Of a DNA stretch of 64,000 nucleotides, positions 34,077 to 42,928 are shown piece by piece. Under the pieces are notes generated by a model. That model saw only the letters and a program-made list of their open reading frames with translations. It had not been told where the DNA came from and did not search any database. The number at the start of each line of letters is the position of its first letter. Position 1 is the stretch's first letter. The position numbers were made by a program, and so were the translations under genes. Source of the stretch: Marinobacter salinexigens (GTDB lineage: Bacteria > Pseudomonadota > Gammaproteobacteria > Pseudomonadales > Oleiphilaceae); NCBI RefSeq assembly GCF_008370345.1, contig NZ_VTUU01000001.1, forward strand, positions 668,223 to 732,222, given 5' to 3'.

Positions 34077-37000
34077 ATGAGTGCGCAGCAATCGGTGAAT
34101 CCAGACCTGAACATAAATCGCCAGGCTATCCGGCAGAACTATCTGGCCGATGAATACGCGGTGATTCACAAACTGATTGATGACGCTCAGTTGACTCAGG
34201 CGGAACGGGAAGCCATCTCTGCCCGCGCCGCCGACCTTGTGCGCAGCGTTCGCAAGAATGCCCGCGCGACCATCATGGAAAAGTTCCTGGCAGAGTACGG
34301 GCTGACCACCAAAGAAGGTGTGGCGCTGATGTGCCTGGCGGAAGCGCTGTTGCGGGTGCCCGATAACCTTACGATTCACGACCTGATTGAAGACAAGATC
34401 ACCTCAGGCAACTGGGGTGCCCACGTGGGCAAGGCCCAGTCCGGTATGATCAACACCGCTACCATGGCCCTGCTGATGACCAGCAATCTGCTGAAAGACT
34501 CCGAGCGGCAGAGCGTTGGTGAAACCCTGCGCAAGCTGGTCAAGCGCATGGGCGAGCCGGTGGTTCGTACCGTTGCCGGGCAGGCGATGAAAGAGATGGG
34601 GCGCCAGTTTGTGCTCGGCCGCGACATTGAAGAGGCCCAGGAGCGGGGCGAAGCTCAGGTTCAGCGGGGTTACACCTATTCCTACGATATGCTCGGCGAA
34701 GCCGCACGAACAGATGCCGATGCTGTTCGTTACTTTAACGCTTATTCCGATGCCATCGACAGCATTGCCAAGAACTGCAAGGGTGATGTGCGGACCAACC
34801 CCGGTATTTCGGTCAAGCTATCTGCTCTGCACGCCCGTTATGAATTTGGCAACAAAGATCGTGTGATGAGCGAGTTGGCGCCCCGTGCGCTGGCACTGGC
34901 CAAGAAAGCCGCCAAAGCCAACATGGGCTTCAATATTGATGCGGAAGAGCAGGATCGTCTGGATCTGTCGCTGGATGTTATCGAAGCGATCCTTTCCGAT
35001 TCAGAGCTGGCCGGCTGGAATGGTTTCGGCGTCGTTGTTCAGGCCTTTGGAAAGCGCGCCTCCCAGACTCTGGATTGGTTGTACGCGCTGTCAGTAAAGC
35101 TGGATCGCCGCATCATGGTTCGTCTGGTCAAAGGTGCCTACTGGGATGCCGAGATCAAGCGTGCCCAGGTTATGGGGCTCACCGGTTTTCCGGTATTTAC
35201 CCGCAAGGCGTGCAGTGATGTGTCCTATCTTTCCTGCGCCAAGCAACTGCTGGGAATGACGGATCGTATTTATCCGCAGTTTGCGACCCATAACGCGCAC
35301 TCGGTATCTGCCGTTCTGGAGCTGGGTAAGGAACTGGATCGCAGCGCATTCGAATTCCAGCGTCTGCATGGCATGGGCGAGTCCCTGCATGATCAGGTTA
35401 TTGCCGATAGCGGTGTACCTTGCCGCATCTACGCTCCGGTGGGGGCCCACAGCGACCTGCTGGCCTATCTGGTGCGTCGTCTGCTGGAGAACGGGGCCAA
35501 CAGCTCTTTCGTTAATCAGATTGTTGATACCAGCATCACCCCGGAAGAAATCGCCAAAGATCCCATCGACGTGGTGAATGGTCTGGGTGTGAACATCTCC
35601 TCCAAGGCTATTGTGACTCCGGCCAGGTTGTTTGGTGACCAGCGTCGTAACTCCAAGGGTTGGGATATCACCGATCCAATCACCATCGCCGAGGTGGAAG
35701 AAGGCCGTGGCCGGTATCGTGAGCACCTGTGGAAAGGTGGCCCGGTTATGGCGGTTGAGGCCACCAGTGATCAGGTTGTCGAGGTTCGTAACCCTGCCAA
35801 CCCGGATGATCTGGTTGGGGAGATTACCTTTGCCTCAGATGCTGATGTAAGCGCCGCTCTGGATGCTGCCAGCGATGGTTTCAAGAGCTGGTCAGCCTTC
35901 TCTGCTGAAGACCGTGCCGCAATCATCCGTAAAGTGGGCGATCTGTATGAAGAGCACGCCTACGAGCTGTTCGCGCTGACAACCCGTGAGGCAGGCAAGT
36001 CGTTGCTGGATGCCGTTGCGGAGATCCGTGAAGCGGTCGACTTTGCGATGTTCTACGCCAATGAAGGCATTCGCTACCAGAACGATGGAGAGGCTCGCGG
36101 TGTGATCTGTTGTATCTCTCCGTGGAACTTCCCGCTGGCGATCTTTACCGGCCAGATTCTGGCGAACCTGGCAGCGGGTAATGCCGTGGTTGCCAAACCT
36201 GCCGAACAGACATCATTGCTGGCGGTCCGCGCGGCAGAACTGATGCATCAGGCGGGTGTGCCCAAGGCTGCTATGCAACTGCTTCCGGGCACTGGTGCGA
36301 CTGTCGGCTCGGCATTGACGTCCGATCCACGGGTAGCCGGTGTCTGCTTTACCGGTTCGACTGCGACTGCTCAGCGCATCAACAAGGTCATGACTGAGAG
36401 CATGGACCCGGATGCACCGCTGGTTGCCGAAACCGGTGGTCTGAACGCTATGATCGTGGATTCCACCGCACTTCCGGAACAGGTTGTCCGGGATGTTCTG
36501 GCGTCGTCCTTCCAGAGTGCCGGTCAGCGTTGTTCTGCCCTGCGTATGCTGTACGTCCAGAAAGACATCGCTGATCACCTGCTGGAAATGCTGTATGGCG
36601 CCATGGAAGAGCTGGGTATTGGCGATCCGTGGTTGTTGTCTACCGACGTTGGCCCGGTGATCGATGAAAATGCTCGCAAGAAAATCACTGAGCACTGCAA
36701 CCGTTTCGAGCAGAAAGGCCAGTTGCTGAAAAAACTGGACGTACCGAACAACGGTCTGTTCGTGTCTCCGGCAGTGCTCAAGGTCAGTGGTATTGAAGAG
36801 CTGGAAGAGGAAATCTTTGGCCCGGTACTGCATGTGGCAACCTTCGAAGCCAAGGACATCGACAAGGTGGTGGATTCTGTCAATGCCAAAGGCTACGGCC
36901 TGACCTTCGGTGTGCACAGCCGTGTAGATCGCCGGATTGAGCGTATCACCAGCCGCATCAAAGTAGGTAATACCTACGTGAACCGCAACCAGATCGGCGC

Positions 37001-37706
37001 CATCGTAGGCTCTCAGCCCTTTGGCGGGGAAGGCCTGTCTGGTACTGGTCCGAAGGCGGGTGGTCCACACTATGTTCGCCGCTTTATGAAAGGCGCGACG
37101 GTCAGCAAGCCGGCCGAGGCAGGTGCCAGGGCGCTGTCTGCAGACCGTGTTCAGAAGCTGATTGGCAAGCTCGATAGCCTGGAGGCTCCGAAGCCGGAAA
37201 ACCGTCAGGAAATCCTCAAGCCCTTCTTCGGTACTGTTCCTGCACCGCTGGATAGTGGCTATGAAGTGATGCCCGGGCCGACAGGGGAGCAGAACCATCT
37301 ATCCGACCATGCCCGTGGTGTGGTTCTGTGTCTGGGGCCGGATGCTGATTCTGCGATGGAGCAGGCGGCAACGGCGTTGTCCCAGGGCAACAAGGTAGTG
37401 GTGATTGCGCCAGACGTTGAGAAGAAGGCTGAGGGTGCTGTGAAGGCTGATTTGCCGATTGTTGCAGCCAACGGTCTGCTGGATCCGGAAGCTCTGGCAG
37501 TACTCAGCGGCTTTGAAGCCGTTACGACGGTGGCGGACGCATCCCTGCTGAAGCAGTACCGACAGGCTCTTGCCAAGCGTGATGGCGCGCTGTTGCAGAT
37601 CATTACCGAGCACAAGCTGGATCAGCGTTTTGTGATCGAGCGTCACCTGTGTGTGGACACTACTGCAGCCGGCGGTAACGCCAGCCTGATCGCCGCTTCT
37701 GAGTAA
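34077..37706 (+). CDS. putA: Bifunctional proline/pyrroline-5-carboxylate dehydrogenase PutA
   Basis: 1209 residues. The alpha domain and proline dehydrogenase barrel (GAYWDAEIKRAQ, YPQFATHNAHS, YAPVGAHSDLLAYLVRRLLENG) use FAD. The P5C dehydrogenase part has Glu785 (ETGGLN) and nucleophile Cys819 (SAGQRCSALRM), and a C-terminal ALDH-like domain ends TAAGGNASLIAASE. Together these oxidise proline to glutamate. Compared with E. coli PutA the first ~85 residues, including the ribbon-helix-helix DNA-binding domain, are missing, so it cannot repress its own gene. It is 171 bases downstream of the glutamate dehydrogenase, which would consume its product. Confidence 0.96.
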   Translation: MSAQQSVNPDLNINRQAIRQNYLADEYAVIHKLIDDAQLTQAEREAISARAADLVRSVRKNARATIMEKFLAEYGLTTKEGVALMCLAEALLRVPDNLTIHDLIEDKITSGNWGAHVGKAQSGMINTATMALLMTSNLLKDSERQSVGETLRKLVKRMGEPVVRTVAGQAMKEMGRQFVLGRDIEEAQERGEAQVQRGYTYSYDMLGEAARTDADAVRYFNAYSDAIDSIAKNCKGDVRTNPGISVKLSALHARYEFGNKDRVMSELAPRALALAKKAAKANMGFNIDAEEQDRLDLSLDVIEAILSDSELAGWNGFGVVVQAFGKRASQTLDWLYALSVKLDRRIMVRLVKGAYWDAEIKRAQVMGLTGFPVFTRKACSDVSYLSCAKQLLGMTDRIYPQFATHNAHSVSAVLELGKELDRSAFEFQRLHGMGESLHDQVIADSGVPCRIYAPVGAHSDLLAYLVRRLLENGANSSFVNQIVDTSITPEEIAKDPIDVVNGLGVNISSKAIVTPARLFGDQRRNSKGWDITDPITIAEVEEGRGRYREHLWKGGPVMAVEATSDQVVEVRNPANPDDLVGEITFASDADVSAALDAASDGFKSWSAFSAEDRAAIIRKVGDLYEEHAYELFALTTREAGKSLLDAVAEIREAVDFAMFYANEGIRYQNDGEARGVICCISPWNFPLAIFTGQILANLAAGNAVVAKPAEQTSLLAVRAAELMHQAGVPKAAMQLLPGTGATVGSALTSDPRVAGVCFTGSTATAQRINKVMTESMDPDAPLVAETGGLNAMIVDSTALPEQVVRDVLASSFQSAGQRCSALRMLYVQKDIADHLLEMLYGAMEELGIGDPWLLSTDVGPVIDENARKKITEHCNRFEQKGQLLKKLDVPNNGLFVSPAVLKVSGIEELEEEIFGPVLHVATFEAKDIDKVVDSVNAKGYGLTFGVHSRVDRRIERITSRIKVGNTYVNRNQIGAIVGSQPFGGEGLSGTGPKAGGPHYVRRFMKGATVSKPAEAGARALSADRVQKLIGKLDSLEAPKPENRQEILKPFFGTVPAPLDSGYEVMPGPTGEQNHLSDHARGVVLCLGPDADSAMEQAATALSQGNKVVVIAPDVEKKAEGAVKADLPIVAANGLLDPEALAVLSGFEAVTTVADASLLKQYRQALAKRDGALLQIITEHKLDQRFVIERHLCVDTTAAGGNASLIAASE

Positions 37707-37731
37707 GCGGCAGATTTCGGTTTTTTCATGC

Positions 37732-37766
37732 CGTTACGCAGTCAGTTTTTAACGGGCTGCGTAACG
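37732..37766. repeat. Perfect 10-base inverted repeat between convergent genes
   Basis: CGTTACGCAG (37732-37741) and CTGCGTAACG (37757-37766) are exact complements around a 15-base loop containing the stop codon of the lytic transglycosylase. It lies 25 bases beyond the putA stop. There is no T-run directly after it in either direction, so it is more likely a 3'-end hairpin than a classical terminator. Confidence 0.55.
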
Positions 37767-38447
37767 CTCGTGAAGAATACCCACCCTCTCCACGTAGGCT
37801 TTGGTCTCTGCGTACGGTGGCACGCTGCCATAGCGTGTTACGGCACCGGGGCCAGCATTGTAGGCCGCAGTAGCCAGCTTTATATCGCCATCGAAGCGGT
37901 CCAGCATCCTGGCGAGATAGTTCACTCCCCCACGAATGTTCTCTGCAGCTACGAGAGCATTTTTCACACCCAGCTCTTCGGCCGTTGCCGGCATCAGCTG
38001 CATGAGCCCCTGGGCACCCACCGGTGACAGAGCCTTTTCGTTAAACGCGGATTCCGCATGAATCACTGCACGAACCAGGGCGGGATCTACCCCGAACTCC
38101 TGTGCGGCGGTCTGGATTTCCTTGCGGTAGGGGCTGGTGAACAGAGGTGTTTTGCGCCAGTCGACCTTTGAGTTCGGGTCGCAGGCGTAACAGTGGAAGC
38201 GGATAACCTCGAACTCTGAGCCGGCAGGTCGGTTGCTGCTGTAGGCAATGACACCATGCTCGTCTTTATAACGGTAAACCGTATCGTTGCCGGTTGATGC
38301 GCGCGGTTGATCACTTTTGACGTTGGTGAACTCCACACGGCCATCCGGGTGCACAATACGCTTGATGCTGTCTGCCGATACCTGCGCAGACAGCATGGCC
38401 GCTGTCAGGGCCAGGGAAAGAATCAAGGGTGATCTGAAACCCGTCAT
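37749..38447 (-). CDS. Lytic transglycosylase with N-terminal DUF4124
   Basis: 232 residues. Signal peptide to about residue 25 (SAQVSA). A DUF4124-like segment (RIVHPDGRVEFTNVKSD, RYKDEHGVIAYSSNRP) precedes the SLT domain: VIHAESAFNEKALSPVGAQGLMQLMPATAEELG contains the catalytic Glu and the SxxGAxGLMQLMPxTA signature, and AAYNAGPGAVTRYGSVPPYAETKAYVERV completes it. It cleaves peptidoglycan glycan strands in the periplasm. Single gene, convergent with putA. Confidence 0.93.
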   Translation of the reverse strand: MTGFRSPLILSLALTAAMLSAQVSADSIKRIVHPDGRVEFTNVKSDQPRASTGNDTVYRYKDEHGVIAYSSNRPAGSEFEVIRFHCYACDPNSKVDWRKTPLFTSPYRKEIQTAAQEFGVDPALVRAVIHAESAFNEKALSPVGAQGLMQLMPATAEELGVKNALVAAENIRGGVNYLARMLDRFDGDIKLATAAYNAGPGAVTRYGSVPPYAETKAYVERVGILHERYAAR

Positions 38448-38568
38448 GCTGCTCTCAAACCATTAAGCTCACAGTGGTGTTGCTGATGATTATACGGTCC
38501 TGTCGCAAGGATGAAACGGCATAGATTGTCCGAAATGTGTTACTGATTGGTACGGTGTCGGCCAGTTC

Positions 38569-39915
38569 TCACTTCGCGCCGCTGCTCTCAACCGATGTTT
38601 CCGGCGGCAGGCGCTCCCCTGACCAGTTTTCCATCAGTCGACAGGTTACCAGGTCGCCGGTGACATTGATGGCGGTCCGGCACATATCAAGAATCCGGTC
38701 CACGCCCATGATTAATGCAATTCCGCTGGGTGGTACGCCCACTGTTTGCAGCACCATGGCCAGTATTACGATGCCAACCCCGGGGGTCGCCGGTGACCCG
38801 ATCGAAGCGCCAACCGCCATCGCAACAACCAGAGCCATACTGCCCATACTGAGGTCGATACCGTAAACCTGGGCGAGGAATACCGTGGCAACTGCCTGAT
38901 AGAGTGCGGTGCCATTCATGTTGATGGTCGCGCCCAGGGGGATAACAAACTGTGAGACAGACGGCCTGACTCCAAGTTTGTCCTCTGCTGTGCGGATCGA
39001 CAGGGGCATTACGGCGGCTGAACTGGATGTCGAAAAGGCCAGCAGCAGTACGTCCCGTGTGTCCTTCAGGAACCGGAGTGGAGGTTCTCCCGCACGAAGC
39101 TTGAGAACAATCAGGTAAAAAGCGAGAAGCACCAGAAGCCCCAAAAGGACAGTCACCACATAGGAGGCCATCCCCAGCATGGCCTTGAACCCTATGGTTG
39201 TGGTGAGCTGGGCCATCAGTCCGAACACTGCAAAGGGCGCAAGTCGCATGGCCCAGCGAACCACCGTCATGCAGATCTGCTGGAGTGAGTCCAGAAGGTC
39301 CAGCATCGGCCGGGACTTCTCCGGAGCCATGCTGACCAGCGCGACGCCCACGATGATGGAGAAAATGACCACTTGCAGCATCTGACCTTCGACCATGGCG
39401 TCCAGAGGGTTACCGGGTAGCAGACCAAGCAGGGTCTGTGGCAGATCCATAACGCTGGGCATGGCTGTGGCTTCCGGTGCAGGCGTATCCGGGATAGCCA
39501 GCCCTTTCATCATCTGACCGGGATTCATCAGGCCGCCCACCCAGAGACCGATGGAAGCGGCAATACCGGTTGTTATGACGAAAAAAACCGTCACCCTGAC
39601 GCCGAGTTTACGCAGCTGCTCAAGGTTTTCGCTGGCGGCCAGCCCCCGAACCACTGAGGCAATGACCAGAGGGATCACAATCATCTGTATGGTCGCGAGG
39701 AAGAGCTGGCCGGGAAAAGCCAGCCAGTTACCGATCAGTGTTCCGGTTTCGGGCTCGACCAGGCCAACCGAGGGGCCGAGTAATGTGCCAACGATGAGTC
39801 CAAGGAACATGCCCACCAGCACTTTCAGCCAGAGGCGCCCCTTGACCAGCCCTGACAGGTAAATGCTCAGATGGCGTAACGGGCGGATGCTGTCGAGAGA
39901 TGAGGTATTGGGCAT
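38569..39915 (-). CDS. Dicarboxylate/amino acid:cation symporter (DAACS)
   Basis: 448 residues with the hydrophobic pattern of GltP/GltT-type symporters. Key motifs are visible: the serine-rich hairpin FSTSSSAAVMPLSI, the substrate/cation segment IPLGATINMNGTALYQAVATVFLAQ with NMNGT, and the second hairpin GASIGSPATPGVGIVILAMVLQTVGVP. It imports glutamate, aspartate or C4-dicarboxylates with Na+ or H+. The proximity to the proline/glutamate catabolism genes would fit an amino-acid substrate. Confidence 0.93.
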   Translation of the reverse strand: MPNTSSLDSIRPLRHLSIYLSGLVKGRLWLKVLVGMFLGLIVGTLLGPSVGLVEPETGTLIGNWLAFPGQLFLATIQMIVIPLVIASVVRGLAASENLEQLRKLGVRVTVFFVITTGIAASIGLWVGGLMNPGQMMKGLAIPDTPAPEATAMPSVMDLPQTLLGLLPGNPLDAMVEGQMLQVVIFSIIVGVALVSMAPEKSRPMLDLLDSLQQICMTVVRWAMRLAPFAVFGLMAQLTTTIGFKAMLGMASYVVTVLLGLLVLLAFYLIVLKLRAGEPPLRFLKDTRDVLLLAFSTSSSAAVMPLSIRTAEDKLGVRPSVSQFVIPLGATINMNGTALYQAVATVFLAQVYGIDLSMGSMALVVAMAVGASIGSPATPGVGIVILAMVLQTVGVPPSGIALIMGVDRILDMCRTAINVTGDLVTCRLMENWSGERLPPETSVESSGAK

Positions 39916-39932
39916 CAGATACTTACTCCTTG

Positions 39933-40628
39933 TCAGGGCACCGACTGGATTTCGTCCCCGGACAGCGGGCGATACTGGCCGGCGGAAAGCCCCGGGTCCA
40001 GGCCTATGTCACCCATGCATTCCCGGTGCAGGGAAGTGATGCGGTTCCCCACGGCATGGAACATTCGCTTAACCTGATGGTAGCGGCCTTCGTAGATGGT
40101 GACGAGGGCTTCGTGCGGGCCGAGTACCTCAATCTGGGCCGGGGAAGTCCTGAGCTGCTCGAATTCGAACCAGATACCGTCGGCGAACGTCCTCGCCGTT
40201 TCCGGGCTGATCGGGGAAACGGTGGTTACCCGGTACTGTTTTGGAATCTTTATTTTCGGCTCTGTCAGCCGGCGCGACCAGTTGCCGTCGTTGGTCAGGA
40301 TCAGCAGACCGGTGCTTGCACGATCCAGCCGGCCGGCGATATGGAGGTCGGGGTGCAATTCAGGGGGCACCAGATCCAGCACGGTAGGATGAATGTCATC
40401 TGTGGTAGCGCTGAGATATCCGGCCGGTTTGTTGAGCATCAGGTAATGAGCCGTTTCCCCGGATTGAATGATGCGGTCATCAAGCTGCACCTTTGCGAAC
40501 TTTATGACGTCAAGGGCAGCATCCCGGCAGGTTGCTCCGTCAACCGTCACTCTTCCGGCCGCAATCAGTGCATTGGCCTGCTTTCGGCTGATGCCATTAC
40601 AGTTACTGAGAATTCGGGAGAGCTTCAT
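39933..40628 (-). CDS. rsuA: RsuA-family 16S rRNA pseudouridine synthase
   Basis: 231 residues from the ATG at 40628. The open frame runs further upstream but would overlap the divergent small gene and adds non-family sequence. N-terminal S4 domain (MKLSRILSNCNGISRKQANALIAAGRVTVDG), then the catalytic domain with GRLDRASTGLLILTNDG (catalytic Asp102), KQYRV and EGRYHQVKRMFHAVGN. RsuA modifies U516 of 16S rRNA. It ends 17 bases before the symporter gene in the same direction. Confidence 0.92.
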   Translation of the reverse strand: MKLSRILSNCNGISRKQANALIAAGRVTVDGATCRDAALDVIKFAKVQLDDRIIQSGETAHYLMLNKPAGYLSATTDDIHPTVLDLVPPELHPDLHIAGRLDRASTGLLILTNDGNWSRRLTEPKIKIPKQYRVTTVSPISPETARTFADGIWFEFEQLRTSPAQIEVLGPHEALVTIYEGRYHQVKRMFHAVGNRITSLHRECMGDIGLDPGLSAGQYRPLSGDEIQSVP

Positions 40629-40680
40629 TCGGGAATCGGCTATGCTAGGTGAAGACCCAATAATAATACGAGGAAATGCC

Positions 40681-40920
40681 ATGCCATTCTCTGCCGATTG
40701 CCTTGCTGAGCTCAATCTTCTTACCCAGTTTTCCTCAACCTCCACCCAGGAGGGCATAAAAGTGCATGCCCATACTGCGGCGCCTGAAACGGTACAGGCC
40801 GCTGAGAACCTTTTTGACAAAGGACTGATCAGCCAGAAGGACGGGGGCTACCTGACCCCTTTGGGTGCTGAGGCCGTGGATCTGACCCAGAAACTGCAAT
40901 CTATTCTGCAGGGTGGCTAA
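40681..40920 (+). CDS. TIGR02647-family small protein
   Basis: 79 residues, start ATG with GAGGA ahead. The sequence (FSADCLAELNLLTQFSSTSTQEGIKVH, ETVQAAENLFDKGLISQKDGGYLTPLGAEAVD) fits the TIGR02647 family, small winged-helix-like proteins thought to bind DNA. It is divergent from rsuA with 52 bases between. Function unknown. Confidence 0.85.
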   Translation: MPFSADCLAELNLLTQFSSTSTQEGIKVHAHTAAPETVQAAENLFDKGLISQKDGGYLTPLGAEAVDLTQKLQSILQGG

Positions 40921-41068
40921 GCACGTCTGTTTGCAATCTGTTGAAGTCCCTTAAGACCGGTTACAGGTATCTGTACCGGTCGTATTCCCGGTTTTCTGTA
41001 TCTGTTTTGTTTGCGTTCCCATTTTTAAAGTGTTCGTCCATTCATCGTCTTAATAATAGTTAGGTCGC

Positions 41069-41953
41069 ATGCGTTCACTTTTTTTCTCATTTTTCATACC
41101 GGCCCTGTTCGTCTGGCTCTGGAGTACAGGCTTCATCGGTGCCAAATATGGTCTGCCCTACGCAGAGCCGTTTACGCTATTGCTGATTCGCATGCTGCTC
41201 ACCCTGGGGCTGTTGATTGCTCTTGCGGGGGTGTTGAAAACCCGCTGGCCTGGCTGGCGGGGGGCTGGGCATTTGGCGGTCACTGGCCTTCTGGTTCACG
41301 GGTGTTACCTGGGAGGCGTGTACTACGCCATTACCGAAGGAATGGCTTCTGGCGTAGTGTCCCTGATTGTCGGGTTGCAGCCTCTGGTTACAGCAGGCGC
41401 TGCGGTGTTATTCCTGAACGAATCGGTTACCCGGAGGCAGTGGCTTGGTCTTGTGCTGGGTCTGCTCGGGGTTGCGCTGGTGTTAGCGGAAAAGTTCGGA
41501 GGTGCGGGCGTCGGGCTTTCGGCCTGGTCTCTGCTGTGGGCCCTGTTGGCGCTGGCGGGCATTTCTATCGGTACTGTATATCAGAAACGTCATGGTACCG
41601 GAGCGGACCTGGTAGCAGGCACTGTCATCCAATATGGGGCTGCGGCCCTGTTATTTGCGGCTGGAGCCCTGCTGTTTGAAACCCGCCAAGTCGAGTGGAG
41701 CCTGCAACTGCAGCTCTCAATGGCCTGGTTGGTTCTCGGGGTATCGATAGGGGCCATCTTGTTGCTGATGTGGCTTATCCGGCAAGGTGCGGCGTCTCAG
41801 GTCGCCAGCCTTTTCTATCTGGTTCCTCCGGTTACCGCCCTGGAAGCCTTCCTGCTTTTTGACGAGCGCCTTGGTGGACTCGCCATGGCGGGTGGGCTGG
41901 TGGCTATCACCGGCGTTGCCCTGTCGGTAACGCAACGTGCCAAAAATGGATGA
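41069..41953 (+). CDS. EamA/DMT-family transporter
   Basis: 294 residues with ten membrane helices in two five-helix halves. The EamA pattern is seen in WSTGFIGAKYGLPYAEPFTLLLIRML and LQPLVTAGAAVLFLNESVTRRQWLGLVLGLLGVALVL, and again in FYLVPPVTALEAFLLFDERLGGLAMAGGLVAITGVAL. It probably exports a metabolite such as an amino acid; the substrate is unknown. Single gene. Confidence 0.9.
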   Translation: MRSLFFSFFIPALFVWLWSTGFIGAKYGLPYAEPFTLLLIRMLLTLGLLIALAGVLKTRWPGWRGAGHLAVTGLLVHGCYLGGVYYAITEGMASGVVSLIVGLQPLVTAGAAVLFLNESVTRRQWLGLVLGLLGVALVLAEKFGGAGVGLSAWSLLWALLALAGISIGTVYQKRHGTGADLVAGTVIQYGAAALLFAAGALLFETRQVEWSLQLQLSMAWLVLGVSIGAILLLMWLIRQGAASQVASLFYLVPPVTALEAFLLFDERLGGLAMAGGLVAITGVALSVTQRAKNG

Positions 41954-42142
41954 TTCCGGTGTCACAAGGCATGGAAGCCTTGATCTATATCAGTTTTTTA
42001 TTTTTTTCACGGTTTTTTAGCCGCTGGATACTTTTTGTCACTGACATTTGTCCCGGGACGGGTAATGATACGAGCCTTGGCAGAATCGCTCAGGTTCATT
42101 GGCCAAAAACGCCAAAATTGAATCGTTGGAAAGGACATAATA

Positions 42143-42922
42143 GTGTCAGTCTCTACAGCATTGATGGGCTCAAAGTTGCCGGGCCTGGTAAAGCGCAGTC
42201 TGTTCGGTATGGTTTTGTCGGCCGTGGTGAGTTCGTCCCTGGCCGCAGAGCGTCTGTATATCTTTACCGAGAATTACCCTCCTTATAACACCTCCTCGAC
42301 CGGTGAGGGCTTTGCTCACAATGCCGAGGATATTTCCGGCATTTGTGGCGATATGGTGAAAACCATGCTGGCTCGTGCCGGTTATGACTATGTCATGAAA
42401 ATGCGGGCCTGGAGCCTTGCCTATGAGCGGGTTCAGAAGAAGGAAAATCATGGCCTCTTCTGCACCGCCCGAACCGATGAACGAGAGGACCTGTTCCAGT
42501 GGGTGGGGCCGATGGCATCCATCAAGTGGACATTGTTTGCTGCGCCTGATTCGACCATCACGCTGAACAGTCTTGAGGACGCAAAGGATCTTACCATTGC
42601 CGGTTACAAAGGCGATGTGATGTCTGAGTATCTGGTCGAGCAGGGGTTCAATGTCGTCATGAGTCTGTCGAGCGATGTGAACGCCAGTCGTCTGAAGCTG
42701 GGTCAGGCGGATCTTTGGGTTACTGACGGCCTGGTCGGGCCGATGATGGCTGAAAGTCAGGGGGTTACCGGGCTCAAGTCGGTTTTGGTCTTCCGCGAAA
42801 CCCCGATGTATCTGGCCCTGAACAAACAGACATCCCCAGCTATCGTAGCTGACCTCCAACAGGCGCTGGATTCCGCGCGCAATGCCGGAGACCTGGATGC
42901 CATTGTTGCCCGTTACGAGTGA
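42143..42922 (+). CDS. Orphan periplasmic solute-binding protein (family 3-like)
   Basis: 259 residues from the GTG start with GGAAAGGAC ahead. A signal peptide (LVKRSLFGMVLSAVVSSSLAAERL) is followed by YIFTENYPPYNTSS, SGICGDMVKTMLARAGYDYVMKMRAWSLAYERVQ and GLFCTARTDEREDLFQWVGPM, the usual lobe-1 sequence of extracellular solute-binding family 3. Two cysteines may form a disulfide. No ABC permease is nearby, so it is either an orphan component or a signalling protein. Confidence 0.82.
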   Translation: MSVSTALMGSKLPGLVKRSLFGMVLSAVVSSSLAAERLYIFTENYPPYNTSSTGEGFAHNAEDISGICGDMVKTMLARAGYDYVMKMRAWSLAYERVQKKENHGLFCTARTDEREDLFQWVGPMASIKWTLFAAPDSTITLNSLEDAKDLTIAGYKGDVMSEYLVEQGFNVVMSLSSDVNASRLKLGQADLWVTDGLVGPMMAESQGVTGLKSVLVFRETPMYLALNKQTSPAIVADLQQALDSARNAGDLDAIVARYE

Positions 42923-42928
42923 GTAGGA

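Noticed and set aside
40629-40820. N-terminal extension of the rsuA open frame
   Set aside because: RsuA's S4 domain starts at the ATG at 40628, and the extension lies over the divergent TIGR02647 gene.
41965-42025. Short hairpin (CAAGGC/GCCTTG) followed by long T-runs after the DMT transporter gene
   Set aside because: The stem is only six bases and the T-runs begin about ten bases later, so a terminator is possible but not supported well enough to list.
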